Source: Balamuthia mandrillaris | Lineage: Eukaryota > Discosea > Longamoebia > Balamuthiidae | Reading direction: 5' to 3' | Assembly: GCA_031835245.1 (NCBI GenBank) | Contig: JAVKOQ010000025.1 | Location: forward strand, 55,001-119,000 | DNA length: 64,000 bases | Shown here: positions 26,829 through 39,542 of the stretch, in pieces | How the letters are laid out: every line of letters begins with the position of its first letter | Numbering within the stretch: position 1 is the stretch's first letter | Translations under genes and position numbers: made by a program | The notes under the pieces: generated by a model | What the model was told of the DNA's origin: nothing | Database searches by the model: none | Seen by the model: only the letters and a program-made list of their open reading frames with translations

Positions 26829-28749
26829 TCAGAAAGTGGTGATGGATTTGGAGGGTTGGTTCATGCGTTTGGTAGGCGGGGTCAGCGGTATGCTCTGAAA
26901 GGCATCCTCCAGCTCCTCCTCCGAAATGGCGGCAGCCCCGCCGTTGGAGGTGAGCTGCGGTTGAAACCTCTGGGAGGAGAGCACCACCTCCTTCCAGTTC
27001 CGCTTCTCCAAAGTCCTCACGTTCTCCGCCGGACCCAGCTCCATTTCCAGGTAATGCAGCAGCAGGAGGAGTTGGTCGTCCACCCTGGCGCCCCAGTAGG
27101 GCTCGATGGGGACGGCGTTGCCGTAGTTCCTGGTCCACGTGCTTGGGGTGTCGTCTATGATCAGCATCTTTTCTCTTAGGTAGCCTTTCCGCCTTAGTTT
27201 TCTCAAATCCTTGATCACCACTCTCTATAATAAATTTTACATTAAAAGTTAGAAAAGAATAAAAGAATAAAAGAATTTAAAAAAAGCAATAAAGAAAAAA
27301 TAATAGAAAAAGAAAAAGAAAAGAAAAAAATTAAAAAAAGAAAAAAGAAAAAGAAAAAAGAAAAAACACCCGAAAATAAATAAATGAAAGAGAAATGAAA
27401 AATGGAACCTCCAAATGAACACGACAAACAATAAAAGAAGGAAAAACTCCTTCGCGAATGACAACAAAAGAGAAAGCATTACCTCCCCCGTTACAGCACA
27501 ACTTTTGTTGGTACATCTTTCAGCAGAGTATATAAATTTGAGGCGCCTTGGGTCGGCGAAGATGTTCTGAACGACCTTGGCCGCGTACTCGCAGCCGGAA
27601 GCCGTCCAAACCCCGACCTCGAACCACTCCAGCAGGGTATCCAGGAAGAGCTTCAGGTAGGGCCTCTTGAAGACAAAGATCTCGTCGTCGAACAAGCTAA
27701 AGTCGTGCGGCTGGTGAGGACGCGGACGGAACTCGCTGTGAATGAGAGTCCCATCCAAGTCCAACACGATCAGCTTGTCGAAGCGTTTCTTTGTGGCAGA
27801 TAAAAGAGGAGAAGGAATGAGAGAAGAGGTCCCTGTTCGTTCGTCATCTTCCATGGCCTCTACCTCGGTTTCGTTTTCTGAAGGGTTGGATTGAAACTCC
27901 TGTTGTTGGTGTTGGTGAAGTTGGTGTTGGAGTGGAGGAGCGGGTTTCTTTCGCTTCTTCTTTTCCATCTTGCGAAGGCGGCGAGCCTCCAATGTTGCTT
28001 CTCGGGAAAGGACCAGCGGTCGTGTGGGAGGAGCTCCTCCTTTTCTCTTCTGAGAGTTGTTGCTTTTGCAGTCTTCCACTTTTTCTTTTTGTTTCATTAT
28101 TTCTCGCTCTTCCGCCTCCTCTTGTTGCAGTCGTTGTTGTGGCAATTCTTCTCCTTCCTCCTCTTCTTGCTCTTCTTCTCTGGCGGTGTTCACGTGGAAG
28201 GCGCCTTCTTTGAGGTGAATGGCCTCCGTTCTGGAGATGACGACCTCGAAGGTGGTTCGCTCGCTGGCCGGAGAGGTGCAGATGGAGGGAGAAGCAGAGG
28301 CGGCCGCGCTGGACCGGGATTTCTTGTGGGAGAGAGGTTCTGCTCCTTCAAACTCCAATTGGTCTTCCATTTCCTCTAGCCGACTTTTTTGGTGGTAGGC
28401 CTCTGTGAAAACTTTGCTGTCCTGTTTTTTGTGGTTGTAGAAGGAGAAATAGTATAGCAGTGAGGGAAAGGTTCCGCGGAAGACTCCAGCCCCTTGCATA
28501 GTTTTCTTCGTTATAGGGGCGCTCTTTTTTTCCAAAACTTCAAGAAACAAAAGGGGAGAAGAATAACAAAAAACCAAGCGGAGAGTCACGAAAGAGAGAG
28601 GGAAATTGTGGTTTTCGGAGGCTTACCTTCTTGGCTTTGCTCATGGTGGTCAGAAGACTTATGGTCTTTTCTTGGTTGTCCTCCCGCTTATTCTTCTTTT
28701 GTTTGTCTTTGGAAATTGGTTGCGTTACAAGGGGCGAAAAATGGGACAT
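26829..28749 (-). CDS. FCP/SCP-type (CTD phosphatase-like) HAD phosphatase
   Basis: Exons 28749-28627, 28523-27483 and 27224-26829 give 519 aa. A long charged N-terminal region has Glu/Gln-rich helices and Lys-rich motifs. It is followed from about residue 290 by an FCP1-homology domain: VLDLDGTLIHS (nucleophile Asp), 'FKRPYLKLFLDTLLEWFEVGVWTASGCEYAAKVV' with the HAD Thr motif, 'SCAVTGE' and LIIDDTPSTWTRNYGNAVPIEPY with the metal-binding Asp pair. The best family fit is the small CTD phosphatase / NIF-like group, acting on phosphoserine proteins such as the RNA polymerase II CTD; the substrate is inferred. The second intron is AT-rich with lysine-like A runs. The start was chosen at the first ATG of a short exon ending TMSKAKK; translation could begin later at MSKAKK. 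Confidence 0.85.
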
Positions 28750-29032
28750 TGCATTTCATAATTAATTCGTGATTGCTATTTCTCCCCAAAGAAATGGTCG
28801 AGGGCGACCTATGTCTAACGTTCACCCCGAGATCACCTCGAGACAATTTTTCTGCTACCATATCCCGTTACGAGATTCAGGGAATCCCTCTCTCTTGTCC
28901 TCTCCCATATCTGATCTCTTATCCGATTGACTTTCGTGACGACACGTAAGTATCGTGACGACATGAAAATTTTCAGACACGCAAAAATAAAAGAGAAGAA
29001 AGCGAGAAAGAGAGAAGATACGGAAAGGAAGG
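28750..29032. promoter_or_regulatory. Divergent promoter with two GTGACGACA sites
   Basis: 283 bp between the divergent phosphatase and KRR1 genes. 'ttcgtgacgacac' (about 28934) and 'atcgtgacgacatg' (about 28952) are tandem and lie about 70-100 bp upstream of the KRR1 ATG. Promoter role inferred from position. Confidence 0.5.
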
Positions 29033-30857
<1,825 letters not shown>

Positions 30858-31101
30858 TGAGGATTCAACGCACCCCACGTTTTTGCTGAGCTCTCCCTCC
30901 CCAATAAAACAAAAGGTTTCTCTCTCACTCCTCGCATTGCAATGGGTCCTTTCTGCTCCCCATTATCTGTGTCGTCGTGAACCCTTTTCCCGCCAAAAGG
31001 CACCTCGCACACACCTCCCTCCACGCTAACCTTTGAAGGACGAGCCCAGAAAGCAAGAGAGAAAGAAAGAGCAGCAACAAAAAAAAGAAAGCAAAGGCCC
31101 T
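30858..31101. other. Spacer between KRR1 and the kinesin relic
   Basis: 244 bp. It includes 'ccaataaaac' (about 30901), a possible KRR1 poly(A) signal region, and Lys/Gln-type purine sequence just before the kinesin ATG. No gene. Confidence 0.4.
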
Positions 31102-32736
31102 ATGACGACTTTGGCGTCGGAGAGACATTGCGGCGTGCGGGTAGTTTGCCGCTTTCGTCCGGAGGCTGCCACTGCAGCAGGATCGCGCGGACGGGTCTCC
31201 ATCGCGCCTGCATCTCAGCAGCTTGCACTCGATTCGCGGGTGGAGTTCCTCTCGGAGGACACGATTCAGGTCCATCGCAGCCCAGCTCTCCCTTCCGCTT
31301 CCCCTTCTTCTTTCTCGTTACCATCGAGCAAGAATAGCAAAGAAAGATTCACCTTTGATCGGGTGTTTTGGGGACACGCCGCCACACAGAACGAGGTTTA
31401 TGAATACACAGCCAAAGAAACCGTTGAGTACGTATCTTTCTTTGAAGAACAATACTGGGAGCTGTTTAACGCGTGGATTGTTTTTTTAAAAACCAGGGAT
31501 GTGCTGAAAGGTTACAATGGAACGATCTTTGCGTACGGCCAAACGGGAGCAGGCAAAAGCTTCACCATGTTTGGGCCAACTTTGGGCGACCCTGAGCTGC
31601 GTGGCATTATTCCTCGTGCTTGCACGTACAAATCCGAAACTCCTCTCTCTGTCTGTCTCTCTCTGTCTCGCTCTCCTTCCTGACCCCCTTTTCTGCGAAG
31701 GCAACTGTTCGCACACATCGCACATGACCGCAACTCAGCAACAGAGTACACCACCAAGTGCTCTTTTCTGGAGATCTACAAGGAACGTGTAAGGTTACTT
31801 CCTGTGCACCCACAATGATAGTTTGTTCGTTCAGAGGAAGAAGTGTTGGAGTTGTTGCAATTTGGAGAGAGGTTGCGATCTGTTGCCGCTACTGACATGA
31901 ATGTGTTGAGCAGTCGGAGTCACACGTATGTTCTCGCCATCTCTTCTGTCTCTGGTCTGCTTTCTCAGCTATAACTGATGGATGTCTGTTGCAATTTCAT
32001 AAACAAAAGGCTATTCACAATAACGGTTTAGCAAACACTAAGAGATGGGTCCACAAAGATAGGGAGCTTGAACTTGGCAGATTTGGCAGGGTCAGAGAAA
32101 GTGAGCAAATCAGGAGCAAGCGGAGAAACGCTGGAAGAAGCCAAGAAGATCAACCAATCCCTCAGCGCCCTGGGGAACTGCATCTCTGCTCTCTCCAAGC
32201 TGCCCAAAGGAGCCAACCCGCCGAGCCAAGCAGCAGCCACCAGCAAGCACATTCCTTATCGGGACTCCAAGCTGACATTCATTCTGAGGGAATCGTTGGG
32301 AGGGAACAGCAAGACCACTTTGGTCTGTGCTTGTTCTCCACACTCCTCCAACTTGGAGGAAACTGTTTCCACTCTTCGTTTTGGTCAAAGGTTTGCTTCT
32401 TCTTGTTCTCCTTGTTCTTCTTCTTCTGCTTCTTCTTCTTGTTCTTCTTCTTCTCCCCTTTTTCCTTGTTTTTGATATTCTCTCCTTCTTTTGGGTCCCC
32501 TCTCACAATAGCTGACCCATTTTACAGGGCAAAGAAAATCAAGAACACGGTTCAAGTGAACGAAGAGCTATCTGCTATCATTGCCAAGCTTAAGGAGGAA
32601 GTAGCCATGCTCCGCAGCGGAATGGAACCAACTTCTGATCCTGCTGCTGAGACAGTGGACATGCTTGAATTGGAAAAGTTACGGAACTCTTCCAATCTAC
32701 GAATAGAAGAATTGAAAGAAGAAATGAAGGCTGTAT

Positions 32737-32778
<42 letters not shown>

Positions 32779-33312
32779 CCTCCCTCCTGGTTCTTTATAT
32801 GAGTTTTCTTACATTGCCATTCGCTTCTATGGTACGCCTTTCTTTTAAGCTGGAGAACAGAGAAAAGGAATGTATTTCTATGACAACACAGATGAAAGAA
32901 GAACTGCAACAGAAAGATGAAATCATATCGAGGATGACTAGTGAGGCAGCCATTGCGAAGGCTAGCTATCTTAAGGAACTTAACCAAGCGGACAGAGCCA
33001 CAAAGCAACTGCAGTTAGAGGTAATATTCCTTTCGAGTTTACCTTTTCACTGTTTGTCTGCATGAAGTTTACATGTGCTCTTTTTTTTAAACAATGCAAA
33101 AGATGGAGCAACAGGCAAGAGAGTAAAGCATTAATTGAGCACAACATATCTTTACAGATGAATGTGAAGGAGGGAGCAAACAAAGTTGCTGCTTTGCAAG
33201 CAGAGAAGCGGTCTCTATTGAAATATAAGGCGCGGCTGCTCTGCAAGAATGAACTCACTGAAGAGCGTCTTCAAGCCTGCCGAAAGACCCTGAAAGATCT
33301 CCAATTGCAACG

Positions 33313-33348
<36 letters not shown>

Positions 33349-33420
33349 CTCTTTCGATGTGCTAAGCATAAACTATGAAATACCGCAGTAACGGACTTAC
33401 TGAAAACAACTGAAACTCTT
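31102..33420 (+). pseudogene. Kinesin paralogue with damaged motor domain (probable pseudogene)
   Basis: Begins [20 protein letters not shown] and follows the intact kinesin gene downstream exon for exon (31102-31427, 31497-31625, 31701-31788, 31822-31925, then from about 31995). The P-loop exon (GQTGAGKS) and the [11 protein letters not shown] exon are kept. Exon 3 is cut short after LEIYKER, and a 33-nt pseudo-intron replaces about 28 residues corresponding to the beta-5/loop-8 tubulin-binding region. The next exon has an in-frame TAG in LFTITV-stop, avoidable only by splicing 22 nt further in, which removes a core strand. The coiled-coil exons continue ([20 protein letters not shown], then LKEELNQADRATKQLQ) with further stops after MEQQARE. 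It is more likely a relic than a motor. Expression data would decide whether alternative splicing rescues a protein. Confidence 0.7.
32080..32399 (+). repeat. 320-bp block identical to 36566-36885 (kinesin gene conversion tract)
   Basis: Covers most of the motor exon with LAGSE and the first bases of its intron. No difference was found by eye from 36566-36885, although flanking exons and introns are clearly diverged. A second near-identical patch is 31499-31627 against 35525-35653 (the P-loop exon). Confidence 0.85.
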
Positions 33421-34937
33421 AGGTGCAAGAAACGACAAGCCAAGGTGGAGCGAAACGAGGCCTTGCATCTACTAAATACAATGAAACTACAAAATAGGCA
33501 ACTAGAACGAAAACTAAAACAAGAACAAAAACGAGAACGGGAACAAGAGCGAAAACGAGAACGAGAACGAAAGAGAGAACGTGACCGAGAGCAAGAAAGA
33601 GAAAGGGAACGAGAAGCAGAACAAGGAGAAAGGGAACGGCAACGAGCACACGAACGAGAGCAAGAACAAATTCGAGAACAAGCACGTCAAAGACAACAGG
33701 AAAGAGAACAAGAACGGGAAAGAGAACGAGAAGACGAACGAGAGCAAGAAAGAGAACGAGAACGAGAACGAGAACGAGCACAAGAACGAGAAAAAGAACT
33801 GGAACGAGAACAAAAACGAGAACAAGAATGGCGTCGCGAACAGCAAGAATTAGAACGTCTGCAACAAGAACTGAAACAAATGAGGTTTTCCCTAGAAGCG
33901 CTACAACGAGAGAGTCAGAAACAACAAGTGCCAGAACAACTTCAACCTCAACCGCTATCACAAGAACAAGATGGCCAACTGCAACCAACGCTCTCTCCAT
34001 CCTTCCAACAAAGCACCTCGCACGATCCAATCACACCATGCTACTTTTGTCCTTGGTGTGAATGCTCCCCACAAACAACACAGAATGACCAAACAGCTGC
34101 CACAAACAGGGCACACCACCAACATGTCCCTCAACAGGACAAGCGCTTTATGGCGGAAAAGAGGTTGATTGCCAGTGGAGATGTTCCGGATGCCTCAATT
34201 GTTTGCCAGGATTTTGCCACTGTAACAGACAAGTTAACCCAATACCCAGTCCTGTTCTTTTGTCGATACACTCACGACCCTTCAAAGTACGATGGCCTTG
34301 GCCGCCATTATCGTGTGTTTGTAGGAGGACCACATGACAAGGTACTTACCATTTATGAAACGGTGTCCATATCAAAACTTACCACCAACCCTAGCATCTT
34401 CAGAATCTTCCTGCCTTAATATGCAGTGCATGGCTTCAGTTGGCAAAGGAGCGATTCTTCGGTGCAGATAGGACCACTATCTCCGTTTGGAGTAACGGCC
34501 AAAGCAAATGTTTCAACATGACGCTCAACCTACTCTTTATGAGCAAGTTGCAGGAGGTTCATCCTGAGTGGAAGTTTATTTACAACTTTTTCGATTCCCA
34601 TCATACCAAAGATAGCTGCGCCGCTCTCACGGCGATTGCTGGCAACGCGTTCAGAACGTTGGAGAGAGACGACGAATGTACGCATACCCACCAGCTCACA
34701 ATGTCTACGCTGGAGTGCATCTCTTTGCCCAGAGAAGGTGACTGCCTCCATCGAGCCCAACCAACACCAAGGTACTACAAGTACCTATTTCCTCAGGCCG
34801 GTGAGATGCTGGCATTCGAGGCAAGCGACGACCAAGCACCAAAGGAAACGTTATGCCGGACAGAAGAAGAAATATCAAGCTGTTTCCCCTTCTTTAACCC
34901 ATCCTCAACAACGGCCACTTTGTGCCCGACGGAATGA
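33421..34937 (+). pseudogene. Tail of the kinesin relic: E/R helix joined to a transposase-like domain
   Basis: Starts with KKRQAKVERNEALHLLNTMK, matching the kinesin paralogue's coiled coil, but the exon phase does not fit the preceding exon. About 120 residues of alternating Glu/Arg with Gln follow (about 33500-33870), then a Gln/Pro-rich linker with CYFCPWCEC. The end is a novel domain unrelated to the PH tail of the sister gene: 'YRVFVGGPHDK', then after a likely intron (about 34340-34440) LAKERFFGAD...VWSNGQSKCFN...WKFIYNFFDSHHTKDSCAALTAIAGNAFR. That pattern resembles the 'SDG..QFKN ... HGKG..DG.GG..KR' block of DDE-type transposases and their derivatives, with the HGKG motif altered. 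Recognition is by pattern only. The Cys and His residues could also be a zinc-binding remnant. Confidence 0.45.
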
Positions 34938-35175
34938 GCAATACACACATCTCTCCTCTCTCCTCTCTATCCTCGCTCCTCTCCAGGCCCTTGTCCTCGC
35001 TCTTCTCCAGGCCCTTGTCCTCGCTCTTCTCCTCTCTCTTGCCCTAAGTTGCTTCCTAAGCGGCGCGCGTTCGAATCTCGCTCCCCGCAGCGTTTTTTTG
35101 TAGTTCCGCGTGGAATTTTTCGTGACGACGTGATTTAGGAACAAAAAATAAATAAAAAAAGAGTAGCGGACAAAG
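34938..35175. promoter_or_regulatory. Promoter of the intact kinesin gene
   Basis: 238 bp containing a duplicated 'cctcgctcttctccaggccc' unit (about 34970-35030), a Pol II-like AT-rich stretch, and 'ttcgtgacgacgtg' at about 35119, 45-55 bp before the ATG. Confidence 0.45.
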
Positions 35176-38100
35176 ATGACTTCGTCGTTCTCGTCGGAGA
35201 GGTACTGCGATGTGCGCGTGGTGTGTCGGTTTCGCCCGGTGACTGAAGTCGAGAGCAAACGGACTTGCATCAGCGACACCGAGGAGGGGGAACCGTGCTT
35301 CGAGTTTCCATCGGAGAGCACGGTTCAGGCGCTGCGCGGTTCCGCCTCCAACAAAAGCGACGAGAGCTTCACCTTTGATCGGGTGTTCTCTGGGACCACC
35401 GTCACGCAAAAGGAGGTTTACGAATACGCCGCCAAGGAAACTGTTGAGTACGTTAGCTTTAAATCTAGGTCAGATTTTTTTGTTTAACGAAGAAATAACG
35501 GCTCCATTCGGGATGGCTAAAGGGATGTGCTGAAAGGTTACAACGGGACGATCTTTGCGTACGGCCAAACGGGAGCAGGCAAAAGCTTCACCATGTTTGG
35601 GCCAACTTTGGGTGACCCTGAGCTGCGTGGCATTATTCCTCGTGCTTGCACGTATGCTATGAAGCAGTCTTCTAGCTCTTCTCTTGGCCTTTCTTGTTCT
35701 TCTTCTGCTTCTGCCCTGATTATTCTTTTTGCTTTGCTTGTTTATTCTGGTTCTTGTGCCTCTTCTTGTTCTGCTGCTGCTGCTTCTTGCTCTTCTTGTT
35801 CTTGTTCTTGTTCTTGTTCTTGTTCTTGTTCTTGTTCTTGTTCTTGTTCTTGTTCTTGTTCTTGTTCTTGTTCTTGTTCTTGTTCTTCTTCTTCTTCTTC
35901 TTCTTCTTCTTCTTCTTCTTCTTCTTGTTCTTATTCTTCTTGTTCTTGTTCTTCTTCTTCTTGTTCTTCTTGTTCTTCTTCTTCTTCTTCTTCTCTTCGT
36001 TCTATTGAAATCCTCTCTTTTGTCACCTATTCCTTTTCTACGAAGGCACTTGTTTACACATATCGCACGGGACCGGAGCTCGGGCACAGAGTACACCATC
36101 AAGTGCTCTTTTCTGGAGATCTACAAGGAACGTGTCAGAGATTTGCTAAATCCAAAGAATGCCAACCTGAAGGTTCGCGAGACTCCTTCTCGTGGAGTTT
36201 GGGTTGATAATCTTACAGAAGAGGTGCGTTTGAATTCCCCTTCTTTGGAAAAACTTTCTCGGCTTTTCTAAAACAAACGACACTTACAATACACTATCAG
36301 TTTGTGCATTCAGAGGAAGAAGTGTTGGAGTTATTGGGATTTGGCGAGAGATTCCGATCTGTTGCTGCTACTGAAATCAATGCCTTAAGCAGTCGAAGTC
36401 ACAGGTACATTTCCTCCTTTCATCGATTTTCTTGCTGCTGGTCCTTCAAATCCTCGTAAACAGTAACTGAAAACTCTGCGCACGTTAAAAAACAGCCTAT
36501 TCACATTAACGCTCCACCAAAAACTGCGGGATGGGTCCACAAAGACAGGGAAGCTGAACTTGGCGGATTTGGCAGGGTCAGAGAAAGTGAGCAAATCAGG
36601 AGCAAGCGGAGAAACGCTGGAAGAAGCCAAGAAGATCAACCAATCCCTCAGCGCCCTGGGGAACTGCATCTCTGCTCTCTCCAAGCTGCCCAAAGGAGCC
36701 AACCCGCCGAGCCAAGCAGCAGCCACCAGCAAGCACATTCCTTATCGGGACTCCAAGCTGACATTCATTCTGAGGGAATCGTTGGGAGGGAACAGCAAGA
36801 CCACTTTGGTCTGTGCTTGTTCTCCACACTCCTCCAACTTGGAGGAAACTGTTTCCACTCTTCGTTTTGGTCAAAGGTTTGCTTCCTCCTCTTTTTATGC
36901 TTATTCGTCCTGTACTTCTCCTGGGGTCATTCTCAAAAACTCATACTCTATTAAAGGGCAAAACAAATAAAGAACACAGTGCAAGTGAATCAACAACGCA
37001 GCGCAGAAGAGCTATCAGCCATAATTGCTCAGCTCAGGAAAGAAGTTGCTATGTTGCGTCGGCAAGTGGCTTCTTTGCAAGCTGAATTGAAGAAGTACAA
37101 ATCAGACGGCACCAATAACACCAGTAACATAGACACAACGAATGGTGCTCGCTCCAACGCAACCCCTTCTGCTGCTTCTTCTCCATTTCGTTTCTCTCTG
37201 TCTCGCAAAAACAGCACCAAAACCGCAATTTCTCCTCGTCGAAGTCAGGTCCCGGCCGCAAGCGATAAAGAAGCGAAGCTAAATGAAGTAGAAGAAGAAA
37301 GAGAGGATGATACGGAATCCACTTCTTACTATGACCCTGTGGCTGCGGCAGAGGCTGTTTTGGAGTTGGAACGGTTGAGAGAGTCTTCTAATCTTCGCAT
37401 TGAAGAGCTGATGGATGAACTCAAAGTTGTGCGTACAAACACTCTCTCCCTTTTTCTTTCTTTGTATTAAATTCTTTACAATAGTTGGAAAGTACAGAAA
37501 AGGAGCAATCAACGAAGATAGAACGGATGAAGGAAGAACTACACCTTAAGGATGAAATCATTGCAAGGACGACAAGTGAGGCATCAAATGCGGAGGCTAA
37601 CTTCCTTCAGCAACTCAACAAAGCGGACTACGCTGCAAAACAGCTACAATATGACGTGCGGCCATTCTCCCTGTTTTTCTGTAGTCTCTACTCTCTGCTC
37701 TTTCTTGTATTTGTGGATGTTGTTTGTGTTATTACGCTGCGCTGTAGATTTGTTGTCTGCAAATTCTCATGCCTCATTAACAGATGGAGCAACAAGCCCA
37801 AGAGATAAAGGCGTTGTCTGAGTATAATGCTTTGCTAAAGACAAGAGCAGAGGAGGAAGCAAATAAAGCTACTGCTATGCAAACGGAGAATCAGGCTTTA
37901 TTGCTCTCCCAGGAACATCTGCTAAGAAAGAACAAGCTAGCTGAGGAGCGTGTTCAAGTTTGCCAAGCATCTCTTGAGGAACTCCAAAACCAAGGTTCTT
38001 TCTCTTTCTTATCGCTCACTTATCCCTTTGCTGAACAACTCCAAAATCAACCGAAATACAGTAAAAAACTTAATGGGAGGCTTGGAAACGCTTCAACAAA

Positions 38101-39513
38101 AGAAACGACAGGCACAGAAGGAGCGGGATGAGGCGCTGCATATGCTCGAGACGATCAAACAAGAGAAGAATGGACTGGAATTGCTTCTCCAAAGCCAACG
38201 CTTAGCTCACGCTGAGCAACATTTCTCTGTTGACGAGCAGGTAAGTTCCTCTCCTCTGTGCTCTCTCCTCTCTTCTTTCCCTTTCTCCCTTATGTATTGT
38301 ATTAACGTCAAAAAAACAAAGGTGAAAAGGTTGGAACACGAGATGGAAAAGCTGGTTCAACAAAACCAACAGCTCGCTGCCGACGCTCAACAAGCCAAAC
38401 TAGACAACCAACAACTGCGCAGCTTGTTGAAAGAATCCGAAGCCAAACAAACCTCTGAAAGAAACTCTTTAAGCCGGCAGTTGAGCGATGCTCAAAACGC
38501 GATCGAGAAGGAGCAGCAGCGAAGTCAACGAGCTGAGATTGCTTTAGAAGAGAAAGAGATAGAAGCGAGAGAAGCATTGCTCCGAGCAAGCTCGCTTGCA
38601 TCAGACCTGGAAGAACGAGATATGCTTTACGAACAACTGAGAGTGGAGAAAGACTCACTTTTGGCAACGCACAAAAAGAAGGATGAAGAAAAGGATAGAA
38701 GGTTGACTGAAATGGAACAAGAGATGAATCGCATGAAGCAGGAAATGCAGAAACAACAACAAAAGATGGAAGAGGAGCGAGCCAACCACTTGGCAAGAGA
38801 GAAATTGCTCAAAGAGAAGCTTGCTCTTTTCGAGGATGCGGAGAACCGCGCGATGAGGGTGAGGGTTGTTGCTCCTGTTCGTCCTAATATTGTCGCTTCT
38901 GTTTTCAAACGGGTACGTTAGTTTTCTTTCTATCCTTCTCTGATTTGGTCAGCGCTCATCTCTCTGCTGTCTTGAAGCGATGTTTCTTATTTTCTCTATG
39001 CTAACTTATCATTGTTTAAAGAGGCAAAGCCTTACTGCAGGGGCAGGAGCAGGTTTCACAATCGAAAAGGAGCGAGCACGACTCTCGATGGTGGTAAGCA
39101 AAGAAGGGTGGTTGACCAAAGAAGGTGGTTTGGTGCGCAACTGGAAGCAACGCTGGTTTGTCTTACAAGGCCTTTCCTTGCTCTACTTTGAAGCTCCAAG
39201 CAAAGGTTCGTTGTTTCTGTTTTTGTTGATGTTGTTTTATTCTGCTTGGCTCAAAAACAAAACACACAAAACAAAACTTGAACAAAAAACATAAACAGAG
39301 AAACCAAAAGGAAGCATTCCGTTGGATGGATGTTATTTAGGAGTGGTAGAAAACGTTACCAGCAAGAAACATAGCTTCGCCATCTACCACGACTCTCGCC
39401 GCACATTTATTTTACAAGCAGCCTCCGCTGAAGAAATGACTGCTTGGATGGCTGCCATTGACAGCGTCATTCTCTCCACTTCTTCTAGCGCTTCAACAAC
39501 GACAACAACTTAA
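35176..39513 (+). CDS. N-terminal-motor kinesin with coiled coil and C-terminal PH domain
   Basis: Twelve exons (35176-35447, 35523-35651, 36046-36223, 36301-36404, 36496-36876, 36957-37428, 37485-37655, 37784-37994, 38080-38240, 38322-38912, 39022-39205, 39299-39513) give 1022 aa. Motor domain 1-350: [22 protein letters not shown], '[12 protein letters not shown]', [20 protein letters not shown] (switch I), LADLAGSEK (switch II) and '[25 protein letters not shown]'. The neck and stalk (about 355-890) are predicted coiled coil, with a Ser/Asn-rich break at 390-450. Residues about 915-1012 form a PH domain starting [25 protein letters not shown] and ending in a helix with the PH Trp ([11 protein letters not shown]). 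The motor most resembles kinesin-1, but a lipid-binding PH tail in place of light-chain sites suggests a membrane-cargo transporter. The second intron holds a TTC/TTG array. Confidence 0.92.
35780..35998 (+). repeat. TTC/TTCTTG microsatellite in a kinesin intron
   Basis: About 220 bp of TTCTTG hexamers then TTC trimers, in intron 2 of the kinesin-PH gene, pyrimidine/T-rich in sense. It yields false poly-Cys, poly-Leu and poly-Arg ORFs. Confidence 0.92.
36566..36885 (+). repeat. 320-bp block identical to 32080-32399
   Basis: Partner of the block in the kinesin relic; see that entry. It covers exon 5 from the LADLAGSE region to nine bases into the following intron. Confidence 0.85.
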
Positions 39514-39542
39514 CACTTGAATGCTTCACTTGTTTTTTAGCG

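Noticed and set aside
33419-34030. 203-codon minus-strand ORF rich in Val/Leu
   Set aside because: Antisense shadow of the Glu/Arg-rich exon in the kinesin relic.
31102-34937. Kinesin copy 1 as an ordinary intact gene
   Set aside because: Missing loop-8 segment, in-frame stops and an exon-phase clash; kept as probable pseudogene.
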